Assembly: GCA_002245135.1 (NCBI GenBank)
Contig: NGBS01000292.1
Span: 372,001-436,000 of the forward strand
Length of the DNA: 64,000 nucleotides
Reading direction: 5' to 3'
From: Proteromonas lacertae
Taxonomy: Eukaryota; Sar; Bigyra; Opalinata; Proteromonadidae
The notes under the pieces were generated by a model. The model was not told where the DNA came from. It did no database searches and saw only the letters and a list, made by a program, of their open reading frames with translations. Both the position numbers and the translations under genes were made by a program. Shown here piece after piece: positions 11,073 to 24,912 of this stretch (position 1 is the first letter of the stretch; the number at the start of each line of letters is the position of its first letter).

Positions 11073-12143
11073 TTACACATTCGAATCGTTTGAAAAGATA
11101 CCTGGAACAATCTTACAACTCCTCGAGGGTCTAGAAACAGCTGATAGTATTGATAAGGAATGACCAATTACTCGTTTATTATCAGATCTTTCACACGAAA
11201 ATACATAAGACTTTACAGCTCTATGAATTTGAGAATCTTTGCCAAAACCATAGGATTTTCTCATCTCCAATATTATATCATACAAATGTAAATTAAGAGG
11301 TCTATCAAAATCATATTCGCTCCAACTCTTTATGTTGGGATTAAGCAATTTACCTAAATTTTTCACAACAACTATAAGGGAACTTCTGATCGTTTAGACT
11401 CTTATATAACTCAATAGCTGCAATGTTTTCGATTCTGTAATTCATGTTATCTGTTGTTCTTTTTCCTAAATTGTGTTTAATTACCTTCTTCCTTATATCT
11501 GTTAGTGTAGATAATATATTTGGATGGTAATCAGCAATCCATTGTTGAAATTTACAATACTTTAGTGTATGGTCTGGATTTGTTTGTCCTTCATTATACA
11601 ATTCAGCCATGTAATTTGCTATTACATTGGAAACTCTTTAAAAATGTTAAGACCTGTGGAGCAGATATGTTGTTATCATTGTGAATACCAATTGAAGATA
11701 ATAATACTATAAATGAGTAATACTGCGATTAGTTATACTACGCATTATATTATTTACTTCGAAAAAAGAAAATAACACCACAAATTGGAAGTATTTGTCA
11801 TATGTAATAATTCCTACAGGAAAATTAGAATATATAAACATACTGTTAACTCTAAAGTATAATATTATAAATGGCATTAACAGAATATCATTAGCAGTAC
11901 AAATATCTGAGGGTAGGACTTGATTTTTCTTCTTCTTACAGAGAATGGTGTATTTCTTCTTTATTTTATTTACTTCTTCACAATTAACTACAGAATAAGC
12001 TGGTTGCATATACAATAGAAGTAATGTAACAGATTTATCGATAACTCTTCCTTTAGACCAGTTTGCTGAGTCACTGTATCTAAATCGAACCTTCGAACAA
12101 AACTCTCCTCCTTCAATTCGTTTTCTGAATTAAATTCATCCAT
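11073..12143 (-). CDS. Unknown protein, possible degenerate EF-hand N-terminal half
   Basis: Six exons can be joined without loss of frame: 12014-12143, 11844-11987, 11742-11813, 11689-11706, 11354-11633 and 11073-11325. Introns are 26, 30, 35, 55 and 28 bases; two use an AAAGAG acceptor. Starts MDEFNSENELKEESFVRRFD. The first half has the rhythm of calcineurin-B-like EF-hands without good calcium ligands: an IKKKY helix, LPSDI loop, LLMPFIILYF helix, IITYDKYFQFV. The second half carries IADYHPNILSTLTDIRKK, a basic KHNLGKRTTDN segment and a conserved-looking WSEYDFDRPLNLHLYD to RAVKSYVFSCERSDNK. I do not recognise the second half. Function unknown; the exon model is plausible rather than proven. 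Confidence 0.5.
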
Positions 12144-12299
12144 CTTTTTCAACGTTTTAAAAAATTATTTTTATTTTTTTAATCAAACGTTACACATTTT
12201 TTCATTACATAAAAGCCCAGAATGATAAATTATTCATTTCTTCAGGTTAAAACTAAGCAATACAACTAATATTAGATTTAATGTTAATCCAAAATTAAT

Positions 12300-15200
12300 T
12301 TAATGTTTATTTACCCTTTTCCACGGCTTTGAGAATTTTAGAGGTCCATGAACATAGTTATACAAATGCCCTACGTTATTTGTCCTTCTATATTTTTTAT
12401 CAAGTGGTCCTTCATCGTATTCTTCGATGAGTTTATCTTTAATCAACTTATCAAACAGATCTTCAACCTTTATACTACCTCCTTCACTACACAGACCATT
12501 AAAACTCAACATATCTTTAATAGTCTCAAATGAAAGATTTTTTGATTCTAGAATATGAAGTATTTCAGAGTATAGACATTGCTCCTTTTGTTTGTTAGAT
12601 ACATCTTTCATATAATCAGTATATGCATCTGTATAGTTATCATCTATTATAATAAACAAATAAATAATTATAAATATACACTCTTTTGTTAAAATCTTAC
12701 TTCCTGGAACAACCCATGTTGTTTGAACTTTTGAAGCTGTAATTTCTATGAATATATAATAATAATAATAATATATACTTTTGCCATTTGTTATCAAAGA
12801 ATAAGGAGTAAAATGAAAACTCTTGTTTAATGGAGTTAATGATTTCTTTTCTGCCTTATTAAAAGCATCAATACACTTTTCTCTAAGTGTTATATAGGAA
12901 TCTAATATCTTGATGTATGTCTTATTATTTGATTTACTTTTACCACCGGTTGTACTGGAGATGATGTGATTATTGAGTTTCTTCTGAATATCTTCTTCAG
13001 TTTCCTAATAAAAGATTAAAAAAAAACATATATATAAAATAAAAATAAACAGTAATAATATCAAGATATAAATATAATACATACTTCTGCTGCTGAACAA
13101 GTCATTATCAATTTATCACCTTTATTCAAACTACAATACCATTTCTCAGGTAATGATTCAGTCTTTACACCTGGTGGTAATAATCTCCATTTCTTACACA
13201 AATCACATTCAATCCATGCACATTTACTTGGCAATCTTTGTTTATTGATTTTCTTTTTATTCTTATTGATTTGAGTTGGATCTTCTTGTTCTACATAACA
13301 ATTAGCGAATTTTGGAAACCAAGTATTATTTTCACAAGTCCAAGTTGTTCCTAAACTGTCTAAATCTACAGATTTGGGGATTCTTCGCCATTTACGACAT
13401 TCTTTTCTACAGCATCTTATCCATTGATAATCATCAGCTCCTAATTTTGGCTTTGTTTCATTGGCTGTTTTTTTCTTTTGTTGTAATTTCTATAATAATA
13501 ATAATAATAATAAATATATTTTATACTTTTCTTGGTGTATATGAATCTGAATCACTATCTTTATCAGGAGTTGCACTTATATTATTATTACCAGAATTAG
13601 GAGCAGATGCTATAGTTGAATAGGATATATCATTTGGTAGAGTAAGTCCATTAACATTATTATTCATTGTAGCAGCAGCTGACAATGATAATGCAGATGT
13701 AACAGGTAAATTAACATTCACTAATCCTGTAGGTGAAGCTGATAATGACGATGAAGCAGTCATATCTCCATTTTGAATCACCATACTATCAGCATTTGTT
13801 ACTGGTAATACAATAGCTGGTATTGGAGCTTGATCTTCAGGTTTGTCACAGTTTGCTAGTGATGGATCAAGCCAAGTCATCATATTACATTCCCATTTAC
13901 ATTTTTCATCCACTGAATAACCAGTTGGCACTATTCTCCATTTATGACACTTTTCACATTCTATCCAATTCACTACTTCAGCAACTACTGCTGTTGTAGC
14001 AGCTGCTGTAGTTGTTGCTGTTTCTTCTGCTGTTACTATTGGTTGTTGCATTTGTTGTTGTTGCAATAATACATCATTTACTGGAAGTGTAACATTCTCT
14101 GTTTCAACAACTGTATTTGAATTAACAATTGGAACATCAGTAAGTTGTTGTTGTTGTTGTTGTTGCTGTTGCTGATGTTTATCTATATCTTTATCCTTAT
14201 CTTTCTCTTTATAACTATTTCTAGTTGGATGAAATCTCTTTGTGGATGATCTTCGATATTTTCTTTTATATTTCCTTGTGCCATTTGCTTCATCTTCACT
14301 TATTTCACTATCACTAGTATCTTCGTCTGCTTCACTGTCTGAATTGTAATCTTTTCTTTTCTCTTATATCCTCCTCTTCTACCTGTTCCTGAACTACTAT
14401 TACCACTATTTGTTGTTGTTACTATTGTTTGACTTGTTGTTGTTGTTGTTGTTGTTGGCGGTGGTGGTGGTGTACTTTGGACAGGTGTTGAATGTACAGT
14501 TGCTGATTCTAGTTCTTCATTTGATTGTTTTTCATTTTTTGTTTCTATTTCCTTATTACTATTATCTTCTTCTTCTTTTTCTTCTAACATTGTATTAGTT
14601 TTATCATTTTTATTTTCTTCTTCTTCTTCTTTTTGCTTGGCTTTTGCCTTCTCTTTCTCCTCTTTTTCTTTTTGCTGTTGTTTTAATAATTCTTCTTGAT
14701 ACTCTTCTTTTAACTGTGGTTGAATAAACGTAATACTTTCTATTTTCTTTTCTTTTTCTTTCTCTTTCTCTCTTTCCATTTCTTTTTGTTTTTCCTTCAC
14801 TTTCTCCTTTTCTCTCTCTTTCTCTTCTTCATTTACTTTTTCTATTTTCTCTTTTTTTACTTCAACAGATGATGAAACACCGCTTTGAGGAGGGAATATC
14901 AATTTCTTTACATTTCTGCTGTTATTATTATTATCTATCTCAGAATCATCATCATTTGTTATTTTACTGATTTTATAGGGTTGAATATCTTCAGAATCTT
15001 GTTGTTTTTGTTGTTGTTCTAGTAGTTGTTGCTGTTGTTGTAATTGCAATTGTTGATAATAACTTTTTGGCTTTCTCCCCCTCTTTTTGGGCTATATATA
15101 AATAATATATATATATATATATATAATACTTCTGGTTTTAATTCATTATTTTCTTTACTATTACTATTTGATTTGTTATTTACAGTTGCATTATTATTTG

Positions 15201-16038
15201 ATGATTCTTCATTTTCTTCTTTCACTTTTGCCTCATTTTCAGCTTTCTCTTTTACTGTTAAATGTTTTGGACATCTATAATCTAAATAAACTTGTTTATA
15301 CATATATCTCATTTTCATTATTTCTTTCCAACCTTCTGGTAAATGTATTCGATGATAAGCTGTTGGACATTTTATACATCTCACTATTGGTCTTGGTTTT
15401 GAAGCTTCTTTATTACATGCTAAACATATATGCAGCTATAAATACAAATAAAATAAAACAATAATACACAACAATAGAATGGGTTTTCTTTTGATTGAAT
15501 GTTTTTCATATTTTTTATACAATCTATGCAATATGCTTTACCGCAATCTTCTTTCTCACATCTTTTCAATTCAACAGGTTTTGATCCTAACAAGCCTTCT
15601 TTTCCACAATTAAAACAAATACTCTATAATTGTGTAATAAAAAATATCATATACTCTCTTATTCTTACAATCATCGCATATCCAACTATCATATTCTTCA
15701 TCTTCACCCAAACCAAGGCATTTAGAATGAAACACTCTACAACAACCACCTACAAGATATATTAATTGATTATTATACCTCTACAACATCGTAAACTATC
15801 TTTCTTATCAATAACTTCTTTTTCACAGATAGAACATATATAATCTCTCTAACAATTAAATTACTACTTATACTAATTTGTGACGATCGCTACGATAATC
15901 TTCATCATCATCTTCATGACTATGACTTCTTCTTGATGGTACTTCAGGAAATAACTCATCATCACTCACATGAGAATCAGAATCCTTCCCACCTTGTTCA
16001 TTTCGACTTGCTATTATTACACATCTAAGAGTAGTCAT
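12300..16038 (-). CDS. Chromatin protein with PHD-type fingers, AT-hook and three CW zinc fingers
   Basis: Start MTTLRCVIIASRNEQGG at 16038. Confirmed introns include 15849-15873, 15750-15778, 15624-15654, 15436-15467 and 15092-15129. Domain order: PHD finger (CSICEKEVIDKKDSLRCC, then CCRVFHSKCL and WICDDC); second Cys-rich finger (CFNCGKEGL...CEKEDCGKAYCIDC); third (CLACNKEA...CIKCPTAYHRIHLP), together like the PHD cassette of NSD-type proteins; an AT-hook KKRGRKPK at about 15085; a long Gln/Glu/Lys coiled low-complexity region; three CW fingers with WIECEKCHKWRIVP, WIRCCRKECRKWRRIP and WIECDLCKKWRLLP; and a helical tail. CW and PHD fingers read histone H3 methyl-lysine marks. No SET domain is seen. 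One frame break at about 14351-14360 (A-run) could instead be a 20-base intron. Divergent from RPB11 by 76 bases. Confidence 0.75.
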
Positions 16039-16114
16039 TTTTTGTAACTACTATTTTGATGAGAATTTTGGATTAAAGTTTGATTTTGGTTTGACTTATT
16101 TTTTTTGAATTTCG
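16039..16114. promoter_or_regulatory. 76-base bidirectional promoter region
   Basis: Separates the start codons of the PHD/CW gene (-) and RPB11 (+). T-rich on the + strand. Inferred from layout only. Confidence 0.5.
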
Positions 16115-16530
16115 ATGAATAACGTACCTGATAGAATAAATTTAGTGGTCTTGCCACCTGACACACCCAAGTATATTTTATTATTGATATATGAGTGTAT
16201 TAGGATCAGAGAGATACCTGACGAGAAATTGAAGAATGCTTCAACTTTTATAATAGAAAGAGAAGATCATACCCTTGGTAATTTACTCAGAATGTATTTA
16301 ATCTTTTGATATTAACAACAAATAGGAAATTAATTAATAAAGAAGGAGTTCGTTTTGCTGGTTATAGAATTCCACATCCATTATGTTACTATATTGAATT
16401 AAAAGTTCAATCAGATGATTTACACAGAACACCTCGTCAAACAGTAATTACTGCTTGCAATGAGTTACAGATTGAATTTTCAAATATAAAACAAATGTTT
16501 TCACAAAAATATAATAGTTTTAATAGATAA
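16115..16530 (+). CDS. RPB11: RNA polymerase II subunit RPB11
   Basis: Exons 16115-16170, 16204-16293 and 16326-16530 total exactly 117 codons (introns 33 and 32 bases), the normal length for RPB11. Family landmarks: NASTFIIEREDHTLGNLLR and VRFAGYRIPHPLCYYIELKVQS, then the C-terminal helix that packs against RPB3. RPB11 heterodimerises with RPB3 as the eukaryotic counterpart of the bacterial alpha dimer in polymerase assembly. Sequence favours Pol II RPB11 over the Pol I/III subunit AC19. Confidence 0.92.
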
Positions 16531-16602
16531 AGAGAACATATATTTATTCTTTGTTGCTTTATATCTTTTGTATCATTCATAAATGAATTAAGATAGCAAA
16601 AT

Positions 16603-18846
16603 GAATATATTGTTAATACTTAAAAGTGATTGATTTGATGTATTTTATTGATTTTACATAGAAACTTAAAATGACATGTAAATTGACATTTTGACATTTC
16701 AAATTCATTTTAACATATGAAGGTGATAAAGAGTTCAATTTGTGATATTGGGTATTAAATTATTTTCTATTATTATTTTGATGAGTATAGGTTATGTAGA
16801 GAGATGGTTTCAAAAGGATTGAGTGATTTAAAAGTGTTAATTGGTGAAGAAACAATAGAGAGTATGAGATGTATATTGATTAATGGAAATGAGACATTTC
16901 AAAAGTTATTAGAAGATGAACAATTTGAAGGAGTGTTAGTTTTATGTGAAGGAAGTAGTGTAGAATGATTTATAGAGATGGAGAAGTTTTACAGTGGTGG
17001 ATGTATGGAATTATTAAATGAAAATGTAATAAATGTTTTATTGATGAGTATTTACTACAATGATAGTGAAATAATGAAATATTGTGTGAAGTATATAAAA
17101 AGTCATTTATATGATGAAATGATATTGAAGATATTGGATTTATATGATTTATTTAAGAAAGAAGAGATTAATGAATTAATCAAGATAAGTGAAGAATACT
17201 TGAAAGAAAATAGTTATAAGTACTTAAATAATGGTATATATATATATATATATATATATATGTAATTATCTAATTGTATAGAAGAATTATTATATAAGTT
17301 GAGAATAGAAAATTTGAAGATGATATTAGAAAGTGAAAAACTGATAATAAAAAATGAGAATTGATTATTGAAAGTATTAATGAGATGGTATAGAAATGAA
17401 GAGAAGAAGATTGAAAAAGAAGAAAAGAAAGAATTAGATGAAGAATTTAAAAGAATATTATTAAAATCAATTCATCTAGAAAATGTGGAATTAGATGAGC
17501 TAGAACCTTCCATTTTAAATGAATTGAAAACAATAGATATGAATGATTATTTAATGGAAATGAAAAACAGAATAAATCCAATATGTTTGAATAATGAAGA
17601 AATGAAAGATGAAAGAATAGAAGAAATCATAGTAAAATATTACAAAAGTGAAGATGATAATATCAAAGAAGAAGATTTAATTGTATTGATTAATGAGAAT
17701 ACAATCTCAATGCTATTGAATAATAAAGATATAAGAATGAAAGAAATTGGTTTATTAATAATGATAGATAGTGGAATTGGATTGAAAGACATGAAAATCT
17801 CAAGTAAAACAAAAAGAAATATATTATGTGAATTGATAAATGAATATAAAAGTAAAGAAAATAATCGAATAATAAAATGTTTATGTTTGTTTATAAATGA
17901 AGAGAAGAACTTATTAACAATAGAGAATCTGTTAGGCAAGAAGATATTATATGATTTATTGAATAATGATAATTTTTATTCAAATGAATCTAAGAAAATA
18001 TTAATAAACTATATAAATGAGATTGCAGATGATGATGATGATGATGAAATATCAGAAATAAAAAGAAATGATGAAATATTAAACAAATTAACAAAAGAAA
18101 TCACCTCATTTTCATATCCTCAATCAAAATATTCATTTATGGTAAATGATGAAATCTCAATAATTCCAACATTTGATGGAGATAAATGTGAATTTTCAAT
18201 AAATCCATCTTTACCTGATGGTTTAATGATAGATAAAGAAAGTGGAATAATTCATGGAAGAGTAGAACAGCCAATGAAAGGGGATAATTATGAAATTACC
18301 TGTAAAAATATTCTAAGTGAAAAGAAATTTAAAATCTCATTGAAAGTAACACAAATACAATTTAATAGTTCTAACAAAAGTAGAGATATAAAAATATCCA
18401 AAAAAGGAAAGAAAATTACAAACACAGATAATTACAACAATTAATGTTATTTGAATTTGAAAATGGAAAATGGAGTTTATCATATCAAATATAAATATCA
18501 TCGAAATAAAAGTGTAGATGATGAAATGTATTTAGGATTATCAACTAATAATACATATTCTGGATATGATATTTATGATAAATCAGCAACATGTAATTAT
18601 TATGCAATTTGTAGTGAAAGTAGAGATATTACATCATTATGTCATATTGGAAGAGTTGTTAATAAAAATCCAAATTTCATTAATCATGGAGATGGTTCAA
18701 TTTATGAAGTGATTGTTGATATGAATAAAAGAGAATTTTGGATAAGTCATAATAATTCATCTCCTGTTTTACTTGTTAAAGATTTACCTTCTCCATTATA
18801 TCCATATGCTGCAATATATAGTCAAAACACTTCAGGTGAATTATTG
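16603..18846 (+). repeat. Arm A of a 2.2-kb inverted duplication
   Basis: This stretch recurs in reverse orientation at about 33059-35332. Similarity starts upstream of the gene (TATTGTTAATACTTAAAAGT in both) and runs through the whole BTB-SPRY gene to GAATTATT, where the copies diverge. Much of the coding part is identical, so the duplication is recent or the arms are kept alike by conversion. Confidence 0.85.
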
Positions 18847-18849
18847 TAA
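16805..18849 (+). CDS. BTB-BACK-like protein with Ig-like and SPRY domains, copy A
   Basis: Starts MVSKGLSDLKVLIGEETIE. An N-terminal BTB/POZ-like domain (FQKLLEDEQFEGVLVLCEGSS, FYSGGCMELLNENVINVLL) is followed by a BACK-like helical region, a long charged helical segment, a putative He_PIG-type Ig domain (PSLPDGLMIDKESGIIHGRV) and a SPRY domain (MYLGLSTNNTYSG to HNNSSPVLLVKDLPSPLYPYAA). Such proteins often act as substrate adaptors of cullin-3 ubiquitin ligases; that role is inference. A (TA)n intron lies at 17233-17279. Oddities: in-frame TGA at 16966-16968 (also in copy B), TGA at 17362-17364 where copy B has TGG, a TAA at about 18442 where copy B reads on, and a shorter 3' end. Copy A therefore looks damaged, or carries errors. 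Confidence 0.6.
17230..17262. repeat. (TA)n microsatellite in intron
   Basis: Alternating TA tract inside the intron of BTB-SPRY copy A. Comparable tracts fill introns at about 1399-1428, 8350-8382, 15105-15123, 26926-26950, 34666-34698, 45766-45784, 51048-51080, 51258-51288 and 53414-53436. Confidence 0.9.
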
Positions 18850-18936
18850 GTATCTTAACAAAACAAATAACATTAATTTATAAAATATTTTTTTTATATT
18901 TTTTACACAATCCATATATACAATATTAAAAAAATA

Positions 18937-21900
18937 TTAATAAATAAACTTTAAGAAAAATAAGAATATTGAACTACATAGGCTAAAACAGCCTTTCAAA
19001 AAACAAACAATAGGTTGACTTACTATACAACTCAAAGCCATTGATTGTAATGCATATAAACTCCAACTAATACTTTCAGATTTTGTGTAATTTGGTCCAT
19101 ATAATAATATTAAATAAATTGAAACTACACTCCATAATCCACATATTGTATATAATGAATATAACATTCCTTTTTCTTTCACTACTTCCATTATTCCATT
19201 CTCTAAATACATCAGCTCTTTCATGTCTCCATTTTCTTATTAAGAATTTCATTCTTTCTTGAATCATTCGAATATATTGATAATCTCTTGGAGTATATGA
19301 TTTGATAATTGCTCTCATTGGAATAATCAACTTTGATCTTTTTGGAGCTATAATAATAATAATAATAATAATATATACAAGCAAACAATCTAATTGAATG
19401 GTAAATACAAAATGTTGATATAAAAGTAGTCGCAATCAAGAAACTAGACATAAATACCCATTCTTTCATATAACTTGCTAATTGATTTGAACATTCTACA
19501 GAACCACTACAATCGAACATCTTTTCAATTCCTGGAATTAAGAAATTAAACATTCCATTATCAATAATCTTATATATTGATTCAATTGAACTTGGAAGAA
19601 ATGATAACAACAACCAAATCACTGAAAATGCTAAAGAACTAGCAAAATATAAGAAAGCAAAAATTAAACTAAAGAATTCAAGAAATTTATTATCCGATAA
19701 ACTGAATAAGCATCCAACACCAGCAAATATACTTGAAAATAAGCTGACTACAAATATTGTAATACCTAAACCACTGAATTTTAATGCACAAAACATACTA
19801 ACAGCAAATATCAAATATATTAAACTAAGAGTAATATATAAACCGCTAGACCAATATCTCCATTTATTCTTATCAAGTAATAACTCATAATTAGATAGTT
19901 GATTTCTGGCTATAGTTTTATCATCCTGCTCTTTTTTGCTCTTTTTTGTTGGAGAGGATGATTCTATATCATGTTTAGTTTTTTCATAATATTCTCTAGT
20001 TTTATCAGATGGTTTAATTCTTTTCATTTTAGGTTGAGATAATTGATTTGCATATTCAAATCCATAAGGCATTATATATAATATTGGAATAGTGATTAAG
20101 TTAGACAATATCATTACACCAATATACTGAGAAATAGTATTTGGATTATGTCCAAAATAACTTGAACGAAATGCTAAATCAGTAAAGATATTAGCAAATA
20201 AAATAATCAATCTTTGCGTTTTACTAATAGTTAATAATGATTCTAATGAGGAGTTAAACACTGCAATGTAAGAATGGTAATTTGCTAATGTATCAATATA
20301 TACACGTTTAAATGTTGGCATTGTTTTATATTCATTACTTACTAAATTTCCAGTTAATACGAATTTCTTTATTCGATATTCTGTCAAAGCAGCTTGAATT
20401 TTCCTTTGACTTTTCCTTGTAAAATACATCCAAATTACAAATATAATTAGTAATGCTAATATAATTCCAATAACTAAGAAATTCTCAGATTCATATTGGA
20501 ATATAGTGGGGAAATCTAATATTGGATTAACATCTCTGATCTCAGGTAAAAACCCCATTAAAACCCCTGTAAAATCAGTTAAATGGGATGAAGCACAATG
20601 TAATAAGTATAAATTACTATTTATCATTTCATACCCTGTTGTAATTATTCCATCATATTTCATTTCATTTGTTACTTTATCATAATAATAACATAATGGA
20701 AATGAAGTTAGGTTATCCAATATATGGATAGGAATAGAAAAATAAATAAAATCATCATTATTTTGTCTTTTAAACTGTATATCTTCACATTTATCGTTAT
20801 TCAATAAGTTTAACGAATAAATGGAATTATCAACATAATCAATATTATTTTTAATAAATAATGATTGATATATATTATTATATTTCCATTCTGTTATTTG
20901 TGCATTTAAATAATAATTATTACTTCCATATGAATGATCTTTATTTAATGGTATTTTCATCTTTACATATTCATTATCATTTATTACTCTATTATCACTA
21001 TTATCAGTGGTTAAAATGGTAGTTGAATAACTTAAACCAGTTATATTGATATTATATATATCTTTATATAATAAAGAGTGACTGATTTCACATCCTATTG
21101 ATTGAATCATTTTCATTATTTCATTTACCATCTTATAAGTATTGATATTATTATTATTATCTATTTGTTTTAATTGTCTCCTTCTCCTTATTGTTTCTCG
21201 TTTTTCTATTCCGTTGATTATATCTCTGAATGTAGAGAATAAAGGAATTGATATTTCTTCTTTATCTTCAATATTGAAATGATTTACTATTTCTTTACTA
21301 CCACTGATTATATTGCATATTATATCATTACTGTTATTGTTTGTATAGTTATCGATAACTGGTAATATTTCGTTTATATATTTCATCATTGTTGAATAAG
21401 TATAAGCTAATACAGCTTGGCTTGATTCGACTAATTGATTCAAATTGTGGATTAATTGTTGAATTAAGTCTTTGTACTATAATTGTAATATTTTCACTTT
21501 CTTCCTATTGTAAATTTACATGATTCACCTGTATATCCTTCATCACATTCACAATAGGAATAACAACTTGGGTCATACAATGAACAGTTGTTAGATGTAT
21601 AATAACATTCTCCATGATTATTACAGTCATATTGTATTCCATCTATTAATATTTCACCTGGACAGGACTTTAATACCAATTCTTCTTCATTGTCTTTATT
21701 ATCTACAACATAATCATCATTATTAACATTAATCTCAGGTACAACAACACCATTGTTGTTGTTATTATTGTTCTTATTCTCATCTACACAATTTATATCT
21801 AATACAAAATCACTGTAATAATTAAATGATGACAAAGCTTGAACTGGGCTTGAATAATCTGAAAATGGATTTTCTATAAATTCTTTCTTCAAATCACTCC

Positions 21901-24831
21901 TACTTGAATTATTATTATTATTATTATTATTACTGCTTATATAATAATAATCAACAGATCTACTAATACCATCAGTTACAATTAACTTCCAATTTCCACT
22001 CATTATTATCATTTATTAAAGGTAAATCAATTTGATAGGTAGATTGACAATTACTCAATCCATATAATATTTTACTTTCTATTATATTGGATAGTAACTT
22101 AATCTGGCATAATAAATTAGAATATCCAACTTTACAGGTATAATTATTATAACTATTATAAACACAAGTTAATATTGCAATTGGAGGAATATTGGTAATA
22201 AAATAGACAGATTCTATAGCAGAATAATTGAATCTAATAACATTTACTTCATATTTATATGTATGATTTGGTAGTAAATTACCCAATAATAATGACTTTT
22301 GACTATCTCCATTCTTCATTATCGGATTAATAGGTGAATCAGTATCTATTAATTTCCATTTGTATTGTATATTATCATTGAATTTAGTGATTATTGTATT
22401 GATTTCTAAGTCACTGTTTGGATCAACTTTATCATAACCTTTCTTTGTTATTGGTGGAATTCTTACTTCAGGAATTTCTTCTTTATAAATATATATACTG
22501 ACAGTCTTTGATGCTGTTATACTATCTTTTATAGTTACTTTTAATGTAATTGATATATTTATATTAGAAGTGAATGTATATGGTGGAATTTCTAGTATTG
22601 AAGAATGAGGAAATATTACAATATCATTTGATATATTATAATCATTATTCATTTTCCAATCAAATATCATTTCTTTATTCAATGTATTAGTTGTTTTAGA
22701 AGCATCTAATTTAATTGTACTTGATATATGAAAGTTACTTGTTACTAATTTAATAATAATTTCATTATATTCAATCATCGCTGTAATTGATTTATCACTA
22801 CATATTTCATTAAACATACACACTTGTAGATTAATCATATAGGAAATATTCTTATTAAAATAAGTAGTTGAAGGAATTAATAATGTTGATTCATTCATTG
22901 TCACATTATTATTCATTATTTCTGGAAGTATATTCCATTTATAAGTAACTATATTGCTATTATTATTATTATTATTATCTAAATCCAATAAACATGATGG
23001 ATTGATCATTATCACTGGTTCTAGTAGTAGTTTATTGTTAATGAACATATAAGTTGTTTGGGGGAAGATGATAGTTGGTTTATAATAGAATGGAGTTGTT
23101 ATATTGATTCTATCACTATATAAGACATTATTATTATCACTTATAAATAACAATTCTATTTCATATGTATGATTATATTTCCATAATGTATATGGTATTG
23201 TTAAAACTGTAGTGTTGATTTGATTATTTATATAATCATTCAATTCAGTATTATTTCCACTATTTAATAACTTCCATTTAAACTCATAGCTGTTATTATT
23301 ATTATTATAACATATTTCACTATTGTTTGCATTAATAACAATATTATCTTCACATTCATTATTATTATTATTAATATGATATACATCAAATTCTATTCTT
23401 TTTCTTAATGTTAATTCCTGTGAATATGGACACAATATATGGCAATAACTCTTTATCATTACTCATTATAGACACATCAATAATAACATTCGTTACTTTA
23501 TCACGATTTTCTTCAAATATACTTCGATTAATTGTATATTTAAATATATCACTTCCATTGATGTTATTTGGTGTTATTATTGTGTTTATTAACTGTGGAG
23601 ACATGCCATTAGGTGCAGGAATTCTGCCAATTATTAGATTGATTCTATTATTATTATTATTATTATATAAATTATTGTAATATATTTCGATTATATAATT
23701 ATCGTGACATTGCTTTTGGGATGGAATAGAGTGTTGAATTTGACTGTTGTTTCTGATGGATTGTATGATTTTACTGTTGATTCATTATTGATTGTTATAT
23801 TGAAGATATACTGGTATTTAAATAAGAAATATTTTCTTGGAATTAATATTGGGAATGAAATTACACCATTATTTGAATAAATTACATCATTAATATCATT
23901 AACATATCTTGTTGATTGTGTTATTAGATTAATTGAAATATTTGAGTTGAATGGTAAGGATTTATCAACATTTATTATTAAATATTGATCCGTTTCATTT
24001 AAAAATGGAATACCATTGACATTTGTTGGTTGTACTGTTGTTGATATTTCTTCAGTGTATGTGTCTCTATCATCAATAGTAGCAGAATTATCATAAGATG
24101 TTGATTCTTCATTATTATTCATTAATAAACGAATTTCATCTACTGATATTGGGATATTTATTGTGAATCTATTCAAATTTGTATCAATTAGAGTATAATA
24201 AATAATAAATGACTTTTGCACAAATTTAATAGGAATAGATATCTCATTATGTGGATTCTGCTTGAGAATTTTACTAATTGATGGTAATGATGGTTTCATT
24301 GTGATATAAGGATTTGTTAAACCACTACATGGATGATTTGATATTATTGATATATCAACTGAAGTTGAAGTGTAAGATAATTTGTAAGATCCATCCAATA
24401 TATCACATTTCCTTATTAATTTGTGGACTTTAGACATATTTTGTTCGTTTTTACCTACTTTCAATTTCAGGGTGATGAACACTGAGGATGAGTGATAATT
24501 CTTTAACAAAGATGTGTCTAGTTTTGCTTCGTTCCATGACCATACTTTCATCATATTACTGCAAGACTTGTTGGCAGAATTAGCTTCTTCATATTCACAA
24601 AACCACTCAAACACAAAATTATCTTCGTTTACGGTTAGAGGGGGTATTAACAAAGCATCAAAAGTAATAATTTTAGTCGATTCTAACACGTTATTCCATC
24701 CAACGAAGTCAATGTCTTGAATTTTGGGTAGAGTCGACAATCTACATTCAGCTGAGGTGGAAAATATATCTAGTAATATAATAAATAATTATCATACAAC
24801 AAATTAGTAGGCTGTAATATACGATATTCAT
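18937..24831 (-). CDS. Polycystin-1-like receptor: REJ/PKD-type ectodomain, EGF, GPS, multiple TM
   Basis: Start at 24831 gives a signal peptide (MNIVYYSLLICYIFS) joined through a 28-base intron (24770-24797). Order: large Asn-rich ectodomain of REJ/PKD-like beta modules (24740-22000); an EGF-like module with CECDEGYTGESC at about 21510; a GAIN/GPS-like stretch ending LHCASSHLTDF near 20590; a first TM helix (NFLVIGIILALLIIFVIWM); and a C-terminal membrane region whose end LLYGPNYTKSESISW...CIVSQPIV matches the last helices of polycystin-1. Polycystin-1 proteins sense ciliary or surface stimuli and pair with TRPP channels. The frame breaks at several points (about 23430-23450, 21993-21995, 21470-21490, 19171-19175); at least two are A/T runs. 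Divergent from CEP76 by 81 bases. Confidence 0.75.
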
Positions 24832-24912
24832 TAAAAAAATTCAAAATAGAAATATGTCAGTTATAACATTTTTGGCATAATTTTTCAACACCCAAAATGA
24901 AATAGATTTTAA
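24832..24912. promoter_or_regulatory. 81-base bidirectional promoter region
   Basis: Lies between the start codons of the polycystin-like gene (-) and CEP76 (+), both ciliary/centriolar in other eukaryotes. Co-regulation is inference. Confidence 0.45.
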
